The notes beneath the pieces are model-generated. The model was not told the DNA's origin, did no database searches, and was given only the letters and a program-made list of their open reading frames with translations. Positions 41,758 through 50,709 of a DNA stretch of 64,000 nt are shown here, piece after piece; positions within the stretch are counted from its first letter, which is position 1; each line of letters opens with the position of its first letter. The DNA comes from Planococcus sp. ISL-110. GTDB taxonomy: Bacteria > Bacillota > Bacilli > Bacillales_A > Planococcaceae. The translations under genes and the position numbers were made by a program. The stretch is taken from positions 1 through 64,000 of the forward strand of contig NZ_JAGGPX010000015.1 of the NCBI RefSeq assembly GCF_018613575.1. Direction: 5' to 3'.

Positions 41758-42507
41758 TTATTTTAATGAGTAGCCGCCATCTACGACTATTTCTGCACCG
41801 TTTATATAGGATGCTTTGTCTGAAGCTAAGAACAGAACGACTTCTGCAATTTCACTTGGTTTCCCATAACTTCCTCTAGGGTGTCCCTGTGATTGTTTTT
41901 CATAATTCTCTATTCCGCCATATGCATTAATGGCTAGGTCGGTTTCTGTAGGGCCAGGGGATATGCAATTTACTCGGATTCCTAGGTTAGCAAAGCGAAG
42001 TGCCGTGCTTTGAGTCATCGCAACAACCGCTGCTTTTGTCCCGCTATAAGCTGGCAGCATAGGATTAACCTTATCGTTTCCAAGGATGGCTGCGTTATTA
42101 ATGATGACTCCATTTTTTTGCTTACTCATCACGACTAAAGAATATTTCATGTAGGCGAAGATAGCCGTTTGATTGACAGCAATTAAATAATTCCAGTCAT
42201 CTAGCTTTACTCGAGACAATGGCCCCATTCCTTTAGACAGAACACCAGCATTATTGAATAGAATATCAACATTATGCCCATCATTTTCAAGTGCTTTAAA
42301 AAAGCTTTCGATTTCTTCCACGTTTTCGTTATGGACTTGGTAAAAATGAGCCTTCCCATTGCATTCACTCTCTACCTGAGAGCCTTTGTTACGATCTCTT
42401 CCAGTAAAATGAACGGTAGCCCCTTCTTTACAAAAGAAATGAACCACTTCCTTACCAATTCCATCCGTTCCACCATTAACAATCACTACTTTGTTTTCGA
42501 ACATCAT
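41758..42507 (-). CDS. Short-chain dehydrogenase/reductase (SDR) family oxidoreductase
   Basis: A 249-residue classical SDR with the cofactor loop GGTDGIG (residues 12-18), NNAG (85-88), Tyr154 and Lys158 of the YxxxK site, and the ISPGPTETDLA segment after the SPG turn. The position usually held by the catalytic Ser (in a NISS-type strand) reads NNAAILG, with Ala140. It may therefore be inactive or have altered activity. It is the only minus-strand gene between 25 and 59 kb and its codons look more A/T-rich. It lies between rlmH and a partial repeat of the rlmH 3' end. Substrate unknown. GGAGGGGG precedes tandem ATG codons. Confidence 0.88.
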   Translation of the reverse strand: MMFENKVVIVNGGTDGIGKEVVHFFCKEGATVHFTGRDRNKGSQVESECNGKAHFYQVHNENVEEIESFFKALENDGHNVDILFNNAGVLSKGMGPLSRVKLDDWNYLIAVNQTAIFAYMKYSLVVMSKQKNGVIINNAAILGNDKVNPMLPAYSGTKAAVVAMTQSTALRFANLGIRVNCISPGPTETDLAINAYGGIENYEKQSQGHPRGSYGKPSEIAEVVLFLASDKASYINGAEIVVDGGYSLK

Positions 42508-42990
42508 GAGATCCCCCTCCGAACATCATAGTAAAGCCATAAAGTATGTATAATCAGTATATAACATTCGTATCACCATAGGAAATCTAGGTACTCACCA
42601 CTTAAGGGAACATGGGCCTTATCTTATATGAAGGATTCGACCCCCACTTCTCCCTTCATTATGTGAGAGCCGTTCATGTTTAGTTCGCTTAACGGTTACT
42701 TCCCAATCTTTTATATCAGAAGAAAGTTATTCTTACCTAGAAAAGGAAGATGAAACTAATCTTCGTCTACTGAAGATTAATGCGGATAGTGAAGCAGGTA
42801 ATAACTTAGTAAGAACTCTAATAAGAATTACATTCACCGCTGATTGTATTGGTACCCTTGCGTTAAACAGTTTGAAATAACAAACCCATAGATATCAATA
42901 AATTGAAGGCAGTATGTTCGTAGATAGCTACATTCTACATACACACTGCCTTTTGACTAAGGTCAATGTTTTACTCTATTCCAACGTTAT
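42508..42990. other. Intergenic region upstream of the SDR gene
   Basis: No confident gene. An open stretch ending at a stop near 42880 (reading ...SYSYLEKEDETNLRLLK...) has no start or ribosome site and no recognised family; it may be a remnant. A terminator-like hairpin is at 42906-42953. Confidence 0.4.
42906..42956 (+). terminator. Terminator-like hairpin
   Basis: AAGGCAGT...GTAG pairs with CTAC...ACTGCCTT, followed by a short T-run. No intact gene ends just upstream, which fits a decayed gene. Confidence 0.45.
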
Positions 42991-43008
42991 GGTGAGCCTT
43001 ACCATAAG
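42991..43008 (+). repeat. Degenerate copy of the rlmH 3' end, putative att-like copy 2
   Basis: GGTGAGCCTTACCATAAG encodes GEPYHK in one frame, the exact C terminus of RlmH, and matches 41526-41543 at 15 of 18 bases. Together they flank the SDR gene. Confidence 0.45.
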
Positions 43009-43202
43009 GTCGCCAGAAGCCATGCCCAAAGCATTCGAAGCGGTTTATAAAACGACAATTTTGAAATAGCTTGAGCCAAACATGACTTACTTGATGATAA
43101 ATATTTTTTCACATATAGTTAGTTTGATTGATGAACGAGCTAATTGTATGAACCAGTTTTATCTACGCAATTCAGTAACGCTTAGAAAATGGAGGAATGA
43201 AC

Positions 43203-44051
43203 ATGCAAAAGGTAGTCGTAACAGGTGGAAGTGGTCTGCTGGGCCGGGACGTTATAAAAGAATTTTTGGAGCATGGTTATGAAGTTGTCAATGCAGATCT
43301 TAAGCACCCAAAAGAAGCGCTTTGCAGAACGGTGATAACAGATTTGACGAATCTGGGCGAGGTTTATGGTGTATTGGCTGGGGCTGATGCCGTTGTACAT
43401 CTTGCAGCGATTCCGGTTGCTTACTCACATCCAAACGAAGTGACTTTTCAGAATAACGTGATGTCTACGTATAACATTTTAGAAGCTGCAGGGAGTTTGG
43501 GGATTAAAAAAGCTGTAATTTCATCAAGTGAGTCTTCATATGGTATTTGTTTTTCACAACAAAATTTAAATCCACAGTACGTACCGATAGATGAGCAACA
43601 CCCGCAATTGCCAGAAGAAAGCTATGGGTTGTCCAAGATTGTGAATGAAAACACAGCTGACATGATCCACCGCAGAACAGGAATGCAGGTAGTATCGTTT
43701 AGATTGGGAAATGTCATAGCACCTGAAATGTATCCCAATTTTCCTGGATTCATCCACAATCCAGAACAGCGGAAAACAATTTTGTGGAGTTATATTGATA
43801 CACGGGATGCAGCTACTGCTTATCGATTGGCCGTGGAAACTGATGAGCTTGGTTCTGTTGCCGTCAATATCGGAGCGGATGAAACCAGTATGGACATTGA
43901 GAGCAAACAATTGATGGAAACATGCTTTCCGGATGTGACTGATTTTAGAGAAGAACTGACAGGTTTCGAGCCGCTGTTAAACAATGAAAAAGCGAAGAAA
44001 CTTCTGAATTGGAAACCTATTCATAAGTGGAGAAATTACGTAAAGCTGTAA
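43203..44051 (+). CDS. NAD-dependent epimerase/dehydratase family protein
   Basis: A 282-residue extended-SDR protein with the Rossmann motif VTGGSGLLGRDV at the N terminus, HLAAIP, the catalytic-type SSSESSYG strand and YGLSK (Tyr-x-x-x-Lys). It resembles sugar-nucleotide epimerases and related reductases, but no substrate is evident. The ATG at 43203 has GGAGG 7 nt upstream; the ATG at 43197 is too close to it. No sugar-nucleotide pathway genes accompany it, and a decayed aldo/keto reductase follows. Confidence 0.88.
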   Translation: MQKVVVTGGSGLLGRDVIKEFLEHGYEVVNADLKHPKEALCRTVITDLTNLGEVYGVLAGADAVVHLAAIPVAYSHPNEVTFQNNVMSTYNILEAAGSLGIKKAVISSSESSYGICFSQQNLNPQYVPIDEQHPQLPEESYGLSKIVNENTADMIHRRTGMQVVSFRLGNVIAPEMYPNFPGFIHNPEQRKTILWSYIDTRDAATAYRLAVETDELGSVAVNIGADETSMDIESKQLMETCFPDVTDFREELTGFEPLLNNEKAKKLLNWKPIHKWRNYVKL

Positions 44052-44089
44052 TTTTATCAAACAACATTTTTAGATAAGGGCTGACAAAC

Positions 44090-44398
<309 letters not shown>

Positions 44399-44427
44399 AT
44401 AATGATGGGAAGGACAGGTGATGGGAT

Positions 44428-45045
44428 ATGAAAATTATTGTTTTTGGGGCAACGGGCGGTGTAGGTCAATTTGTCGTGAAGCAGGCAATTGAGAGTGGTT
44501 TTGAGGTCACGGCATTTGTACGGACACCCGCAAAGCTGGAAGTTACACATGAGAATTTAACGGTTGTTAAAGGAGATGCTTTTAATCCGGCAGAAGTGGC
44601 AGCAGCAATAGCTGGCCATGACGCTGTGGTTTCCTGCTTAGGCTCCAGTCAAGGGATGAAAAAATCAACAGAGCTTCAAGAGATGATAAAAAATATTGTT
44701 GCCGGCATGCAGGAGCATGGTGTAAAACGGATCGTCTACACCGCGTCTGCGGGAATCTATAATGAACTGCCAGGCGTAAGCGGGAAATTGATGATGGGAG
44801 TGCTTAAGAATGCACTGACAGATCACCGGGCTGCTACTGATTATATTGAAGCCCATGGTCTGAACTACACATTTGTTAGGCCGATGGGATTAACCGATGG
44901 CCCCTTTTCAGGAAAGTACAGAGAATCTGCGATGGGTGTACCCGAAAAATCGAAGTCCATATCACGTGCTGACGTTGCCCATTTCATCCTGAAAGCATTG
45001 AGTGATGCACAATATGAAAATACATCGATCGGAATTGCTAATTAA
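44428..45045 (+). CDS. NAD(P)-dependent oxidoreductase, NmrA/BVR-B-like
   Basis: A 205-residue atypical SDR with the cofactor loop FGATGGVGQFVV at the N terminus, FVRTPAKL, VVSCLGSSQG, and RIVYTASAGIYNELPG. It is similar to the NAD(P)H-binding (PF13460-type) family, which includes flavin reductases and redox-sensing regulators. Substrate unknown. The ribosome site GGACAGGTGATGGGAT precedes the ATG. It sits in the accessory stretch after an aldo/keto reductase remnant. Confidence 0.88.
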   Translation: MKIIVFGATGGVGQFVVKQAIESGFEVTAFVRTPAKLEVTHENLTVVKGDAFNPAEVAAAIAGHDAVVSCLGSSQGMKKSTELQEMIKNIVAGMQEHGVKRIVYTASAGIYNELPGVSGKLMMGVLKNALTDHRAATDYIEAHGLNYTFVRPMGLTDGPFSGKYRESAMGVPEKSKSISRADVAHFILKALSDAQYENTSIGIAN

Positions 45046-45141
45046 ATCAATAAAAAATTCTACCGATGTCAAGAAATTCCGCTGGCATAGATCTGCAGCA
45101 AAGATGGATGGAATGGAAAGCACACGAAGGAGGAGTCAAAA

Positions 45142-45624
45142 ATGATCAGCAAAACGGATTTCGAGCATTTGCGGCGATGTGTGGAGTTGGCGGAAACAGC
45201 TTTAGAAAAAGGAGACGAGCCGTTCGGTTCCGTACTTGTTTCAGCTGCCGGAGAAGTTCTTTTTGAAGATCATAACCACGTGGCAGGCGGTGACCATACA
45301 CAGCATCCGGAGTTTGCGATAGCAAGGTGGTCGGCAAATAACCTGTCTCTTGAAGAAAGAAACGAGGCGACGGTTTATACTTCCGGGGAACATTGCCCGA
45401 TGTGTGCGGCGGCTCACGGATGGGTCGGCTTGGGACGGATCGTGTACGCAAGTTCCTCAGAACAACTGGCCGGATGGTTAAGCAAAATGGGCGTTGCACC
45501 ATCGCGTGTTCGGAATCTGGCCATTGAAGATGTGATTAAGGATGTGGCAGTAGACGGTCCTGTCCCTGAACTGGCAGAGCGGGTCCATGAACTTCATCGC
45601 CGGTTATACGCAACGAGCCGTTAA
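45142..45624 (+). CDS. Nucleoside deaminase (CDA fold)
   Basis: A 160-residue zinc deaminase. The first zinc motif is HPEFAIAR (His and catalytic Glu of the H-x-E pattern) and the second is HCPMCAAAH (the usual P-C-x-x-C, here with His before the first Cys). It belongs to the cytidine/guanine deaminase-like superfamily. Its substrate could be guanine, cytosine or another base and cannot be told from sequence. AAGGAGGAG precedes the ATG. Confidence 0.88.
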   Translation: MISKTDFEHLRRCVELAETALEKGDEPFGSVLVSAAGEVLFEDHNHVAGGDHTQHPEFAIARWSANNLSLEERNEATVYTSGEHCPMCAAAHGWVGLGRIVYASSSEQLAGWLSKMGVAPSRVRNLAIEDVIKDVAVDGPVPELAERVHELHRRLYATSR

Positions 45625-45688
45625 ACGATCCGACTCTTTAGCGTAATTATTAGCCGTATTTCTTTCTTGACCTGAAATATTGTTATAA

Positions 45689-45735
45689 TGAAAGAGTGTC
45701 AAAAGCTAACTATAGCTTTGGATGCTCTTTTTTTG
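45689..45735 (+). terminator. Terminator-like hairpin before the DUF4317 gene
   Basis: The nested arms AAAGAG/CTCTTT and AAAGCT/AGCTTT are followed by seven T. TATAAT lies just upstream at 45682-45687, so this could be an attenuator as well as the deaminase terminator. Confidence 0.7.
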
Positions 45736-45776
45736 TATAGACCACGGACTTATGAGTTAAGGAGTTGGATTTAGAG

Positions 45777-46973
45777 ATGAATAAGAAAGATATAGCAGAT
45801 ATTCGCAAACGATTTAAACTGGATACCGATTTATTGAAAATTGCTGATATTTATAACGTCTACATCCAACAGGAAAGCAGTGAGATCTTTCACGAGGAAA
45901 GCCGCTCGTTTTCCATGTTGGACCGGGAGCAGCAAGAGCTGTTCTTTGATAATTTTAAAAAGGTATTAGGCGGAAAACTGGATGCCAAGATGTTTGAAGT
46001 AAAATTTCAGCCACAAGAAGAGGGGCAGGCAGACCATACGCAGCGGCTCCTGTATGAAGGGCTCGAGGCAAAAGAGGTCGCTGAATGGAAAGCGAATATG
46101 CAGCGCATCGCCTTGAAGATGGTGGAAGAAAGACCGTATGAAAAAGACATGGTGGTCACGTTCATTCGTGGAAATTATTCTAAAACAACGAGGCGCAAGT
46201 CCGATGAAACGGAAATTGACATGCGGGATGAAGTGTATACCACTCCGTTTATCCTTTGCAGCATGAACCAAACCGAATTGCCGAAAAGTTCGCTGGTCTT
46301 TGATTTTGTCGAGAAAGAGTATAAGGCAAACGTATTGGTCGATCCTGTCATTAAACTAAGCTCGCCAATTGGCGGGTTTTTGTTCCCGAGCTTCACGGAT
46401 AACGCTTCAGACATCCATCACATCCTCTACGCCGCCGGCAAGGCGAATAAACCGGATTTCCAGTTTATCGAAAATGTGTTGAACGGTGATGAAATCATTA
46501 CCGCTGAGGAAGAGAAAGCGGTATTTGAAGAAATTGTCAAAGTTGTAATTGGCGGCGATGAAGTAAATTCCAGAACCCTCGCTGGCGTATACGATGAAAT
46601 CAATCAGATGCTGCTTGTGGCAGAAGAAAGTGAAGACGATGAAGAAAGTGCACCTATTTTGGATACTACGGAGATTACACGTGTGCTGAAGGCAAGCGGT
46701 GTCAAAGATGTCAGTGCGGAAAAAGTGGAAAGGGCCTTTCAGCAAGTCGTAGAAGACAAAACCTACGAAATGAAAGCCAGCCATATCGTGCCAAGCTACG
46801 CATCCAAATCCATCAAAATCAGCACGAAAGTCGCCAATATTGCGATCAGCCCTCAAGACTTACGATACGTTAAACAAGTCAATTACAATGGCAAACGCTG
46901 CATCTTGATTGAAGTAGAAGAAGACACGATGATTGAAGGATTTAAGCTGCTTGCAGAAGAAGAGTTGGAGTAG
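45777..46973 (+). CDS. DUF4317 domain-containing protein
   Basis: A 398-residue soluble protein starting MNKKDIADIRKRFKLD, the typical opening of the DUF4317 family, which has no established function. It is rich in Glu/Lys with no signal peptide or membrane segment. The ATG at 45777 is chosen from family starts. AAGGAG is 12 nt away, and an upstream TTG at 45765 is in frame but abuts that site. Confidence 0.85.
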   Translation: MNKKDIADIRKRFKLDTDLLKIADIYNVYIQQESSEIFHEESRSFSMLDREQQELFFDNFKKVLGGKLDAKMFEVKFQPQEEGQADHTQRLLYEGLEAKEVAEWKANMQRIALKMVEERPYEKDMVVTFIRGNYSKTTRRKSDETEIDMRDEVYTTPFILCSMNQTELPKSSLVFDFVEKEYKANVLVDPVIKLSSPIGGFLFPSFTDNASDIHHILYAAGKANKPDFQFIENVLNGDEIITAEEEKAVFEEIVKVVIGGDEVNSRTLAGVYDEINQMLLVAEESEDDEESAPILDTTEITRVLKASGVKDVSAEKVERAFQQVVEDKTYEMKASHIVPSYASKSIKISTKVANIAISPQDLRYVKQVNYNGKRCILIEVEEDTMIEGFKLLAEEELE

Positions 46974-47013
46974 TAGGAGCCTTCCTTACTTTAAAACAGG
47001 CAAAGAAGTATTT

Positions 47014-47655
47014 GCATAGTAAAGGAACAATGTCCCATTATCCCACAAGCTGAATCACTTTTTCTGAACGGCAACAGCACTGGAATTTTGTTGTGCCACG
47101 GCTTTTTGGGCACGCCGCAAAGTGTAAAAGAGTTGGGTGAGGCCATTGCTGCCCATGGCTATACCGTCTCTTGTCCGAGGCTCCCCCCGGCCACGGCACA
47201 CATGCTAAAGACCTTGAGCAGTTTGCCTGCGACGATTGGTTTGCGCGGGTAGAAGACGCCTATAACGATTTGAGGCGTACATGTTCGGCCGTTGTTGTCA
47301 TTGGGCAATCGATGGGCGGAACTTTGAGCTTGGATTTGGCCAGCTGCCACCCGGACATTCAAGGACTTGTCCTGATCAATCCGGCGATTGATATTCCTGC
47401 ATTTGAAACATACCGCAACCAACCGGATTCCGCTTATGTCAGACAAGACCAACTGGACATCAAAAAAGCGGATGCGGTGGAAATCACTTATGAGCAGGCA
47501 TCGGTCAAAGCATATCAGCAATTATTGCGTGGAAATACGAACTGCACAATTCCCATCACATCGTGTCTATAGATCATGAACTGGATTTTATCATTGAAAA
47601 GGCAATGGGGTTTGTCGAAGAGGCACTCTCTGTGCCAGCCGGCGACAAGCTTTAG
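47014..47655 (+). pseudogene. Alpha/beta hydrolase (carboxylesterase) remnant
   Basis: The first frame reads NSTGILLCHGFLGTPQSVKEL. After a shift in a run of six C near 47181 it continues as GHGTHAKDLEQF and VVIGQSMGGTLSLDLA, with the nucleophile-elbow Ser. A third frame gives LHNSHHIVSIDHELDFI with the catalytic-His region to a stop at 47655. The segment that should hold the catalytic Asp is deleted and no intact start is seen. It resembles the Est30-type carboxylesterases of Bacillales. Non-functional. Confidence 0.88.
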
Positions 47656-47712
47656 TATTTTACAGAATCTTCATTTCCCTGTTTTGGGTTGGGGTCAATT
47701 GTGTTTTTTGTA

Positions 47713-47763
47713 AAAGGGGTTTTTTCAGGCAACTTAGGCCTGGAAGAACCCCTTTATTTTTTC
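47713..47763 (+). terminator. Terminator after the hydrolase remnant
   Basis: The arms AAAGGGGTT and AACCCCTTT, with an inner CAGGC/GCCTG stem, are followed by ATTTTTT. Confidence 0.85.
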
Positions 47764-47888
47764 TTGCAAAGAATTTAAGCATATTGCTGATAACAAAAGG
47801 TGAAAAAGGGAAAGGAAAAGATATAAGAAAAAATGTGGAAATTCTGCTGCCAGTCGTCGTGAAAAACGAACAAAAGGAGGAAGAAATT

Positions 47889-48527
47889 ATGGTGAGGGAA
47901 GATCGATTACGCAAAGGGCGCGAGGTGAATCCGTTAACCGATATTTGGCTGCGCACACGCGAAACCGTCCGCTTCGTCATTGACCGAAAGACTGCTAAAT
48001 ACATCATTTTGCTCATTGTCTTGACGGGATTTGCTTCAGGCCTGATTGGACTTATGAACACCCGAAATGCAGACATGCCAGTGTGGGTAGCCATTCTTCA
48101 GGCACTGATTACCGGTCCGATCGGGAGTGCGTTTGGCTATTTCTTAGGCGCAGCTATATTGATGCTGGTTGGGCGGTTGTTTAAAGGAACGGCGACCTAT
48201 CAAGAAATGTTCAAGGCGCTTGCTACAGCGCAAATACCGCAAATTTGGCTTTTGCCACTGCTGATTATCTGGGCTTTTGCATCACCTGCAACTTTCTTTG
48301 CAGACCGGACGGATGTAGAAGGCGATCCGGTTGTAGTTATCATGTCTTTAGTAATGGGGGTAGTGTCTGTTTGGACATTCGTCATCGTCTGCAAAGCAGT
48401 AGGCGAAGCGCATAGTGTCTCGTCTTGGAAAGGATTTTTCATCGTCGTACTGCCAGGAATCATTATCGCGATCATTGTTCTTCTTATTGTTTTTGTCTTG
48501 TTCGCCTCGTTCTTTAACCAGCTCTAA
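47889..48527 (+). CDS. Yip1-family membrane protein
   Basis: A 212-residue integral membrane protein with about five hydrophobic helices (first KYIILLIVLTGFASGLIGLM) and the GPIGSAFGYFLGAAILMLVGRLFKG segment, here described by its ends, typical of bacterial Yip1-domain (PF04893-like) proteins. Function unknown. The frame is open from 47784, but the ATG at 47889 follows AAAGGAGG and begins with a basic, soluble N terminus as expected. Confidence 0.82.
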   Translation: MVREDRLRKGREVNPLTDIWLRTRETVRFVIDRKTAKYIILLIVLTGFASGLIGLMNTRNADMPVWVAILQALITGPIGSAFGYFLGAAILMLVGRLFKGTATYQEMFKALATAQIPQIWLLPLLIIWAFASPATFFADRTDVEGDPVVVIMSLVMGVVSVWTFVIVCKAVGEAHSVSSWKGFFIVVLPGIIIAIIVLLIVFVLFASFFNQL

Positions 48528-48841
48528 TAGGATGTTGTTTTAGTATGGAACAAGTAAATTGAGTTTAAATAGAAAAGAAAATAGTATGACCCAAAAGCGT
48601 GAAGAGGCCAAACTTCGAAAGAAGGTTTTCTTCTCGTTTTTTTTGGTTTTTCGAGGGTTCTTGATTTCAGTTTTTACGAATTAATTTGTAAATTAAATGC
48701 GTTTTAATAAAAAAATGATGAAAAAATTGTGCTTTTTTCATGGGGAAATAGTTTCATAAATTTTTGTGCTATAGTATTTAAATCATAATAGTTTTAAACA
48801 GAAGACTGAATGTCAGTGTCTATAGAGGGAGGAAATAACTT
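48528..48841. other. A/T-rich intergenic region with an extended -10 promoter
   Basis: A hairpin with T-run (48615-48644) probably ends the Yip1-like gene. A TG-C-TATAGT extended -10 element (48767-48775) lies about 65 bp before the diguanylate cyclase start. No c-di-GMP riboswitch consensus was recognised. Confidence 0.45.
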
Positions 48842-49942
48842 TTGTTTGCGTTTATTGATGATTTATTTGTAAATTTATGTGTTCTAATTTCATTGATTTT
48901 TATCTATTTACAATTAAGGCAAAAACTTAGATTAGAAGAATCTTATACAAATTCTGTAATAGCCGATGGATTAGCAGGAGGATTTTTAGGGGTTCTTTTA
49001 ATGTATTTCTCCATACAGGTAACTGCTGAAACAATCGTCGATTTGCGTTTTGTTCCGGTCATTCTCCTCATCATTTATCTGGGTGTTCCTCATGCTGTCG
49101 TAAGTGCGATCGTTATCATATTTGGAAGGTTCATCTTTGGCGTAAGCACATCGGCATTGGCGGCTGCCGCCTTGATGTTTGCTTTAATCATCGGCTTTAT
49201 CATCATCTATAAACTATTTAAAAAATACGATTCCAAAGCCAACTCTTATAAACAAGGTTTTGTTATGATCATATTTTCAAACATTGTATTCAGTATCGTC
49301 ATCAGCTGGCTTATTAACGATTTTCTTGTTTTGAAAAGTCTGATACCCTGTTATTGGGTGATTTCTATAATTGGTGGGCTCACCGCGATTTTCTTTGTTG
49401 AGTACATTCTAAAAACCCAGTTTCTTTTAACCAAATACGAAGAGGAATCAACGACAGATTTTCTTACAGGCTTGAATAACGTTCGGCAGTTTGATGCCGT
49501 CTGGAACACATTGGTCAGCAACGCAGCTACGAAAAATGAAAAGCTTTCTTTGCTCATTATTGATATCGACTATTTTAAAAATGTCAACGATACGTATGGG
49601 CATCCTGTTGGCGACAGAATTTTAAAAGAGCTTGGAAAAGTGTTGAAAAATGCGAGCCGCTCTTTTGACATCGTTTCAAGAAATGGCGGCGAGGAATTTT
49701 CTGTAATCTTGCCGGATTGCCAGCACGAACAGGCAGTGGAAATCGCGGAACGGATCAGAACAGCGGTAGAAATCCATGATTTTAAAGTTTCTTCATTGGA
49801 TTCCATTAACATCACCGTTTCCATAGGTGCCGCAACCTATCCCGAAACAGTAGCTGACATCTCTCGAATAGTGGGGACTGCCGATGAATGCTTATATACG
49901 GCAAAAAGAACCGGAAGAAATAGGGTATGTGCCAGCTATTAA
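48842..49942 (+). CDS. Diguanylate cyclase with 5TM membrane sensor
   Basis: A 366-residue protein whose N-terminal half has about five to six transmembrane helices (resembling the 5TM-5TMR_LYT sensor), followed by a GGDEF domain that makes c-di-GMP from two GTP. The active-site loop is GGEEF (residues 282-286), and an inhibitory I-site RSFD lies five residues upstream, so feedback inhibition by c-di-GMP is expected. The start is TTG behind GAGGGAGG at 9-nt spacing. It is monocistronic; its local base composition is more A/T-rich than its neighbours. Confidence 0.9.
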   Translation: MFAFIDDLFVNLCVLISLIFIYLQLRQKLRLEESYTNSVIADGLAGGFLGVLLMYFSIQVTAETIVDLRFVPVILLIIYLGVPHAVVSAIVIIFGRFIFGVSTSALAAAALMFALIIGFIIIYKLFKKYDSKANSYKQGFVMIIFSNIVFSIVISWLINDFLVLKSLIPCYWVISIIGGLTAIFFVEYILKTQFLLTKYEEESTTDFLTGLNNVRQFDAVWNTLVSNAATKNEKLSLLIIDIDYFKNVNDTYGHPVGDRILKELGKVLKNASRSFDIVSRNGGEEFSVILPDCQHEQAVEIAERIRTAVEIHDFKVSSLDSINITVSIGAATYPETVADISRIVGTADECLYTAKRTGRNRVCASY

Positions 49943-50032
49943 TAAATAGTTGGATCAGGCTTGTTGCCGGGCAGCTGCACAAAAAGTGGCGGCGAACCAT
50001 AACAATGAATAATACAGCATTTAACTTAAGCT

Positions 50033-50384
50033 CATAAAATCGCGCTCATTACCAAAAAAACTTTCAGTTTCCGGCCGAAGTTTTTTGTTGAAGTGAATGG
50101 CCAGGAGCGCTTAACGATTAAGAAAGAGTTTTCCGTGTCCAAGGCTCGTTATACAAATAGAAGGCACCGGAATTGAAATTCACGGAAACTGGTGGGACAT
50201 GGATTTTCAAGTACTGCAGTATGGAGAAGTCAACGGCCGGGTCAATAAGGAATGGTTCAGCTGGGGAGACAGCTACAAGGTCGAGATTTTGGATGAAGAG
50301 ATGGAGAGAGTTGTCATCGCGATTGTTGTTGCAATTGATTGTGTAAAAGCCGATGAGGCGGCGTCTTCCGGAGCGTCCATTTAG
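50033..50384 (+). pseudogene. LURP-one-related (YxjI-like) protein remnant
   Basis: Before a frameshift the translation reads KIALITKKTFSFRPKFFVEVNGQ and LTIKKEFSVSKARYT. One extra A near 50153 shifts the frame, and it then continues IEGTGIEIHGNWWDMDFQV to EWFSWGDSYKVEILDEE and VVIAIVVAIDCV with a stop at 50384. This pattern is the C-terminal two thirds of the LURP-one/YxjI family. The N-terminal third is absent. Confidence 0.8.
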
Positions 50385-50415
50385 CTTATAGCCAGTAATT
50401 CAACTGCATTTTAAA

Positions 50416-50453
50416 AAGCAAAAAGCTGCCATTTTCTCGGCAGCTTTTTGCTT
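50416..50453 (+). terminator. Strong hairpin terminator upstream of the mannitol operon
   Basis: The perfect arms AAGCAAAAAGCTGCC (50416-50430) and GGCAGCTTTTTGCTT (50439-50453); T-runs on both strands make it potentially bidirectional. Confidence 0.88.
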
Positions 50454-50512
50454 TGGCTCCAGAAACAACAGCCTTGTCACGGCAAGCCCGACAAAGTTGA
50501 CTTTCCTTGTCA

Positions 50513-50542
50513 TTGAATGCGCTTCCATCCGAGGGCTATGAT
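50513..50542 (+). promoter_or_regulatory. mtlA promoter overlapped by a cre site
   Basis: -35 TTGAAT (50513-50518) and -10 TATGAT (50537-50542) are 18 bp apart. TGAATGCGCTTCCA (50514-50527) matches the catabolite-responsive-element consensus at all but two positions and covers the -35, so CcpA would block transcription when preferred sugars are present. Confidence 0.65.
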
Positions 50543-50600
50543 AAAGGAACATTATAAGTATATAAGTTGGCTTAAGTTTTTTAGCTTTAATTTTGAACTG

Positions 50601-50651
50601 CTTCTTAAAAGACAGAGCGAAAAGCATCCGCTTGGAGCGATTTCTTCTAAC
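50601..50651 (-). repeat. Dispersed repeat, AGAAATCGCTCC family, inverted copy
   Basis: On the minus strand it reads AGAAGAAATCGCTCCAAGCG, then a GGATGCTTTTCGCTCTGTCTTTT-like right half. It lies between the mtl promoter and mtlA, so it would be in the 5' untranslated RNA. Confidence 0.65.
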
Positions 50652-50709
50652 CTGCTCTTCTTAAAGCTTTCGTTCAACTTAAATGACTACATTCCAAAGG
50701 AGAGATCAC

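Noticed and set aside
42640-42670. GGATTCGACCCCCA resembling a tRNA T-arm
   Set aside because: No D-arm, anticodon arm or acceptor pairing could be assembled around it.
42600-42882. Open stretch ending in ...TADCIGTLALNSLK before the epimerase
   Set aside because: No start codon with a ribosome site and no family resemblance; possibly a gene remnant or chance.
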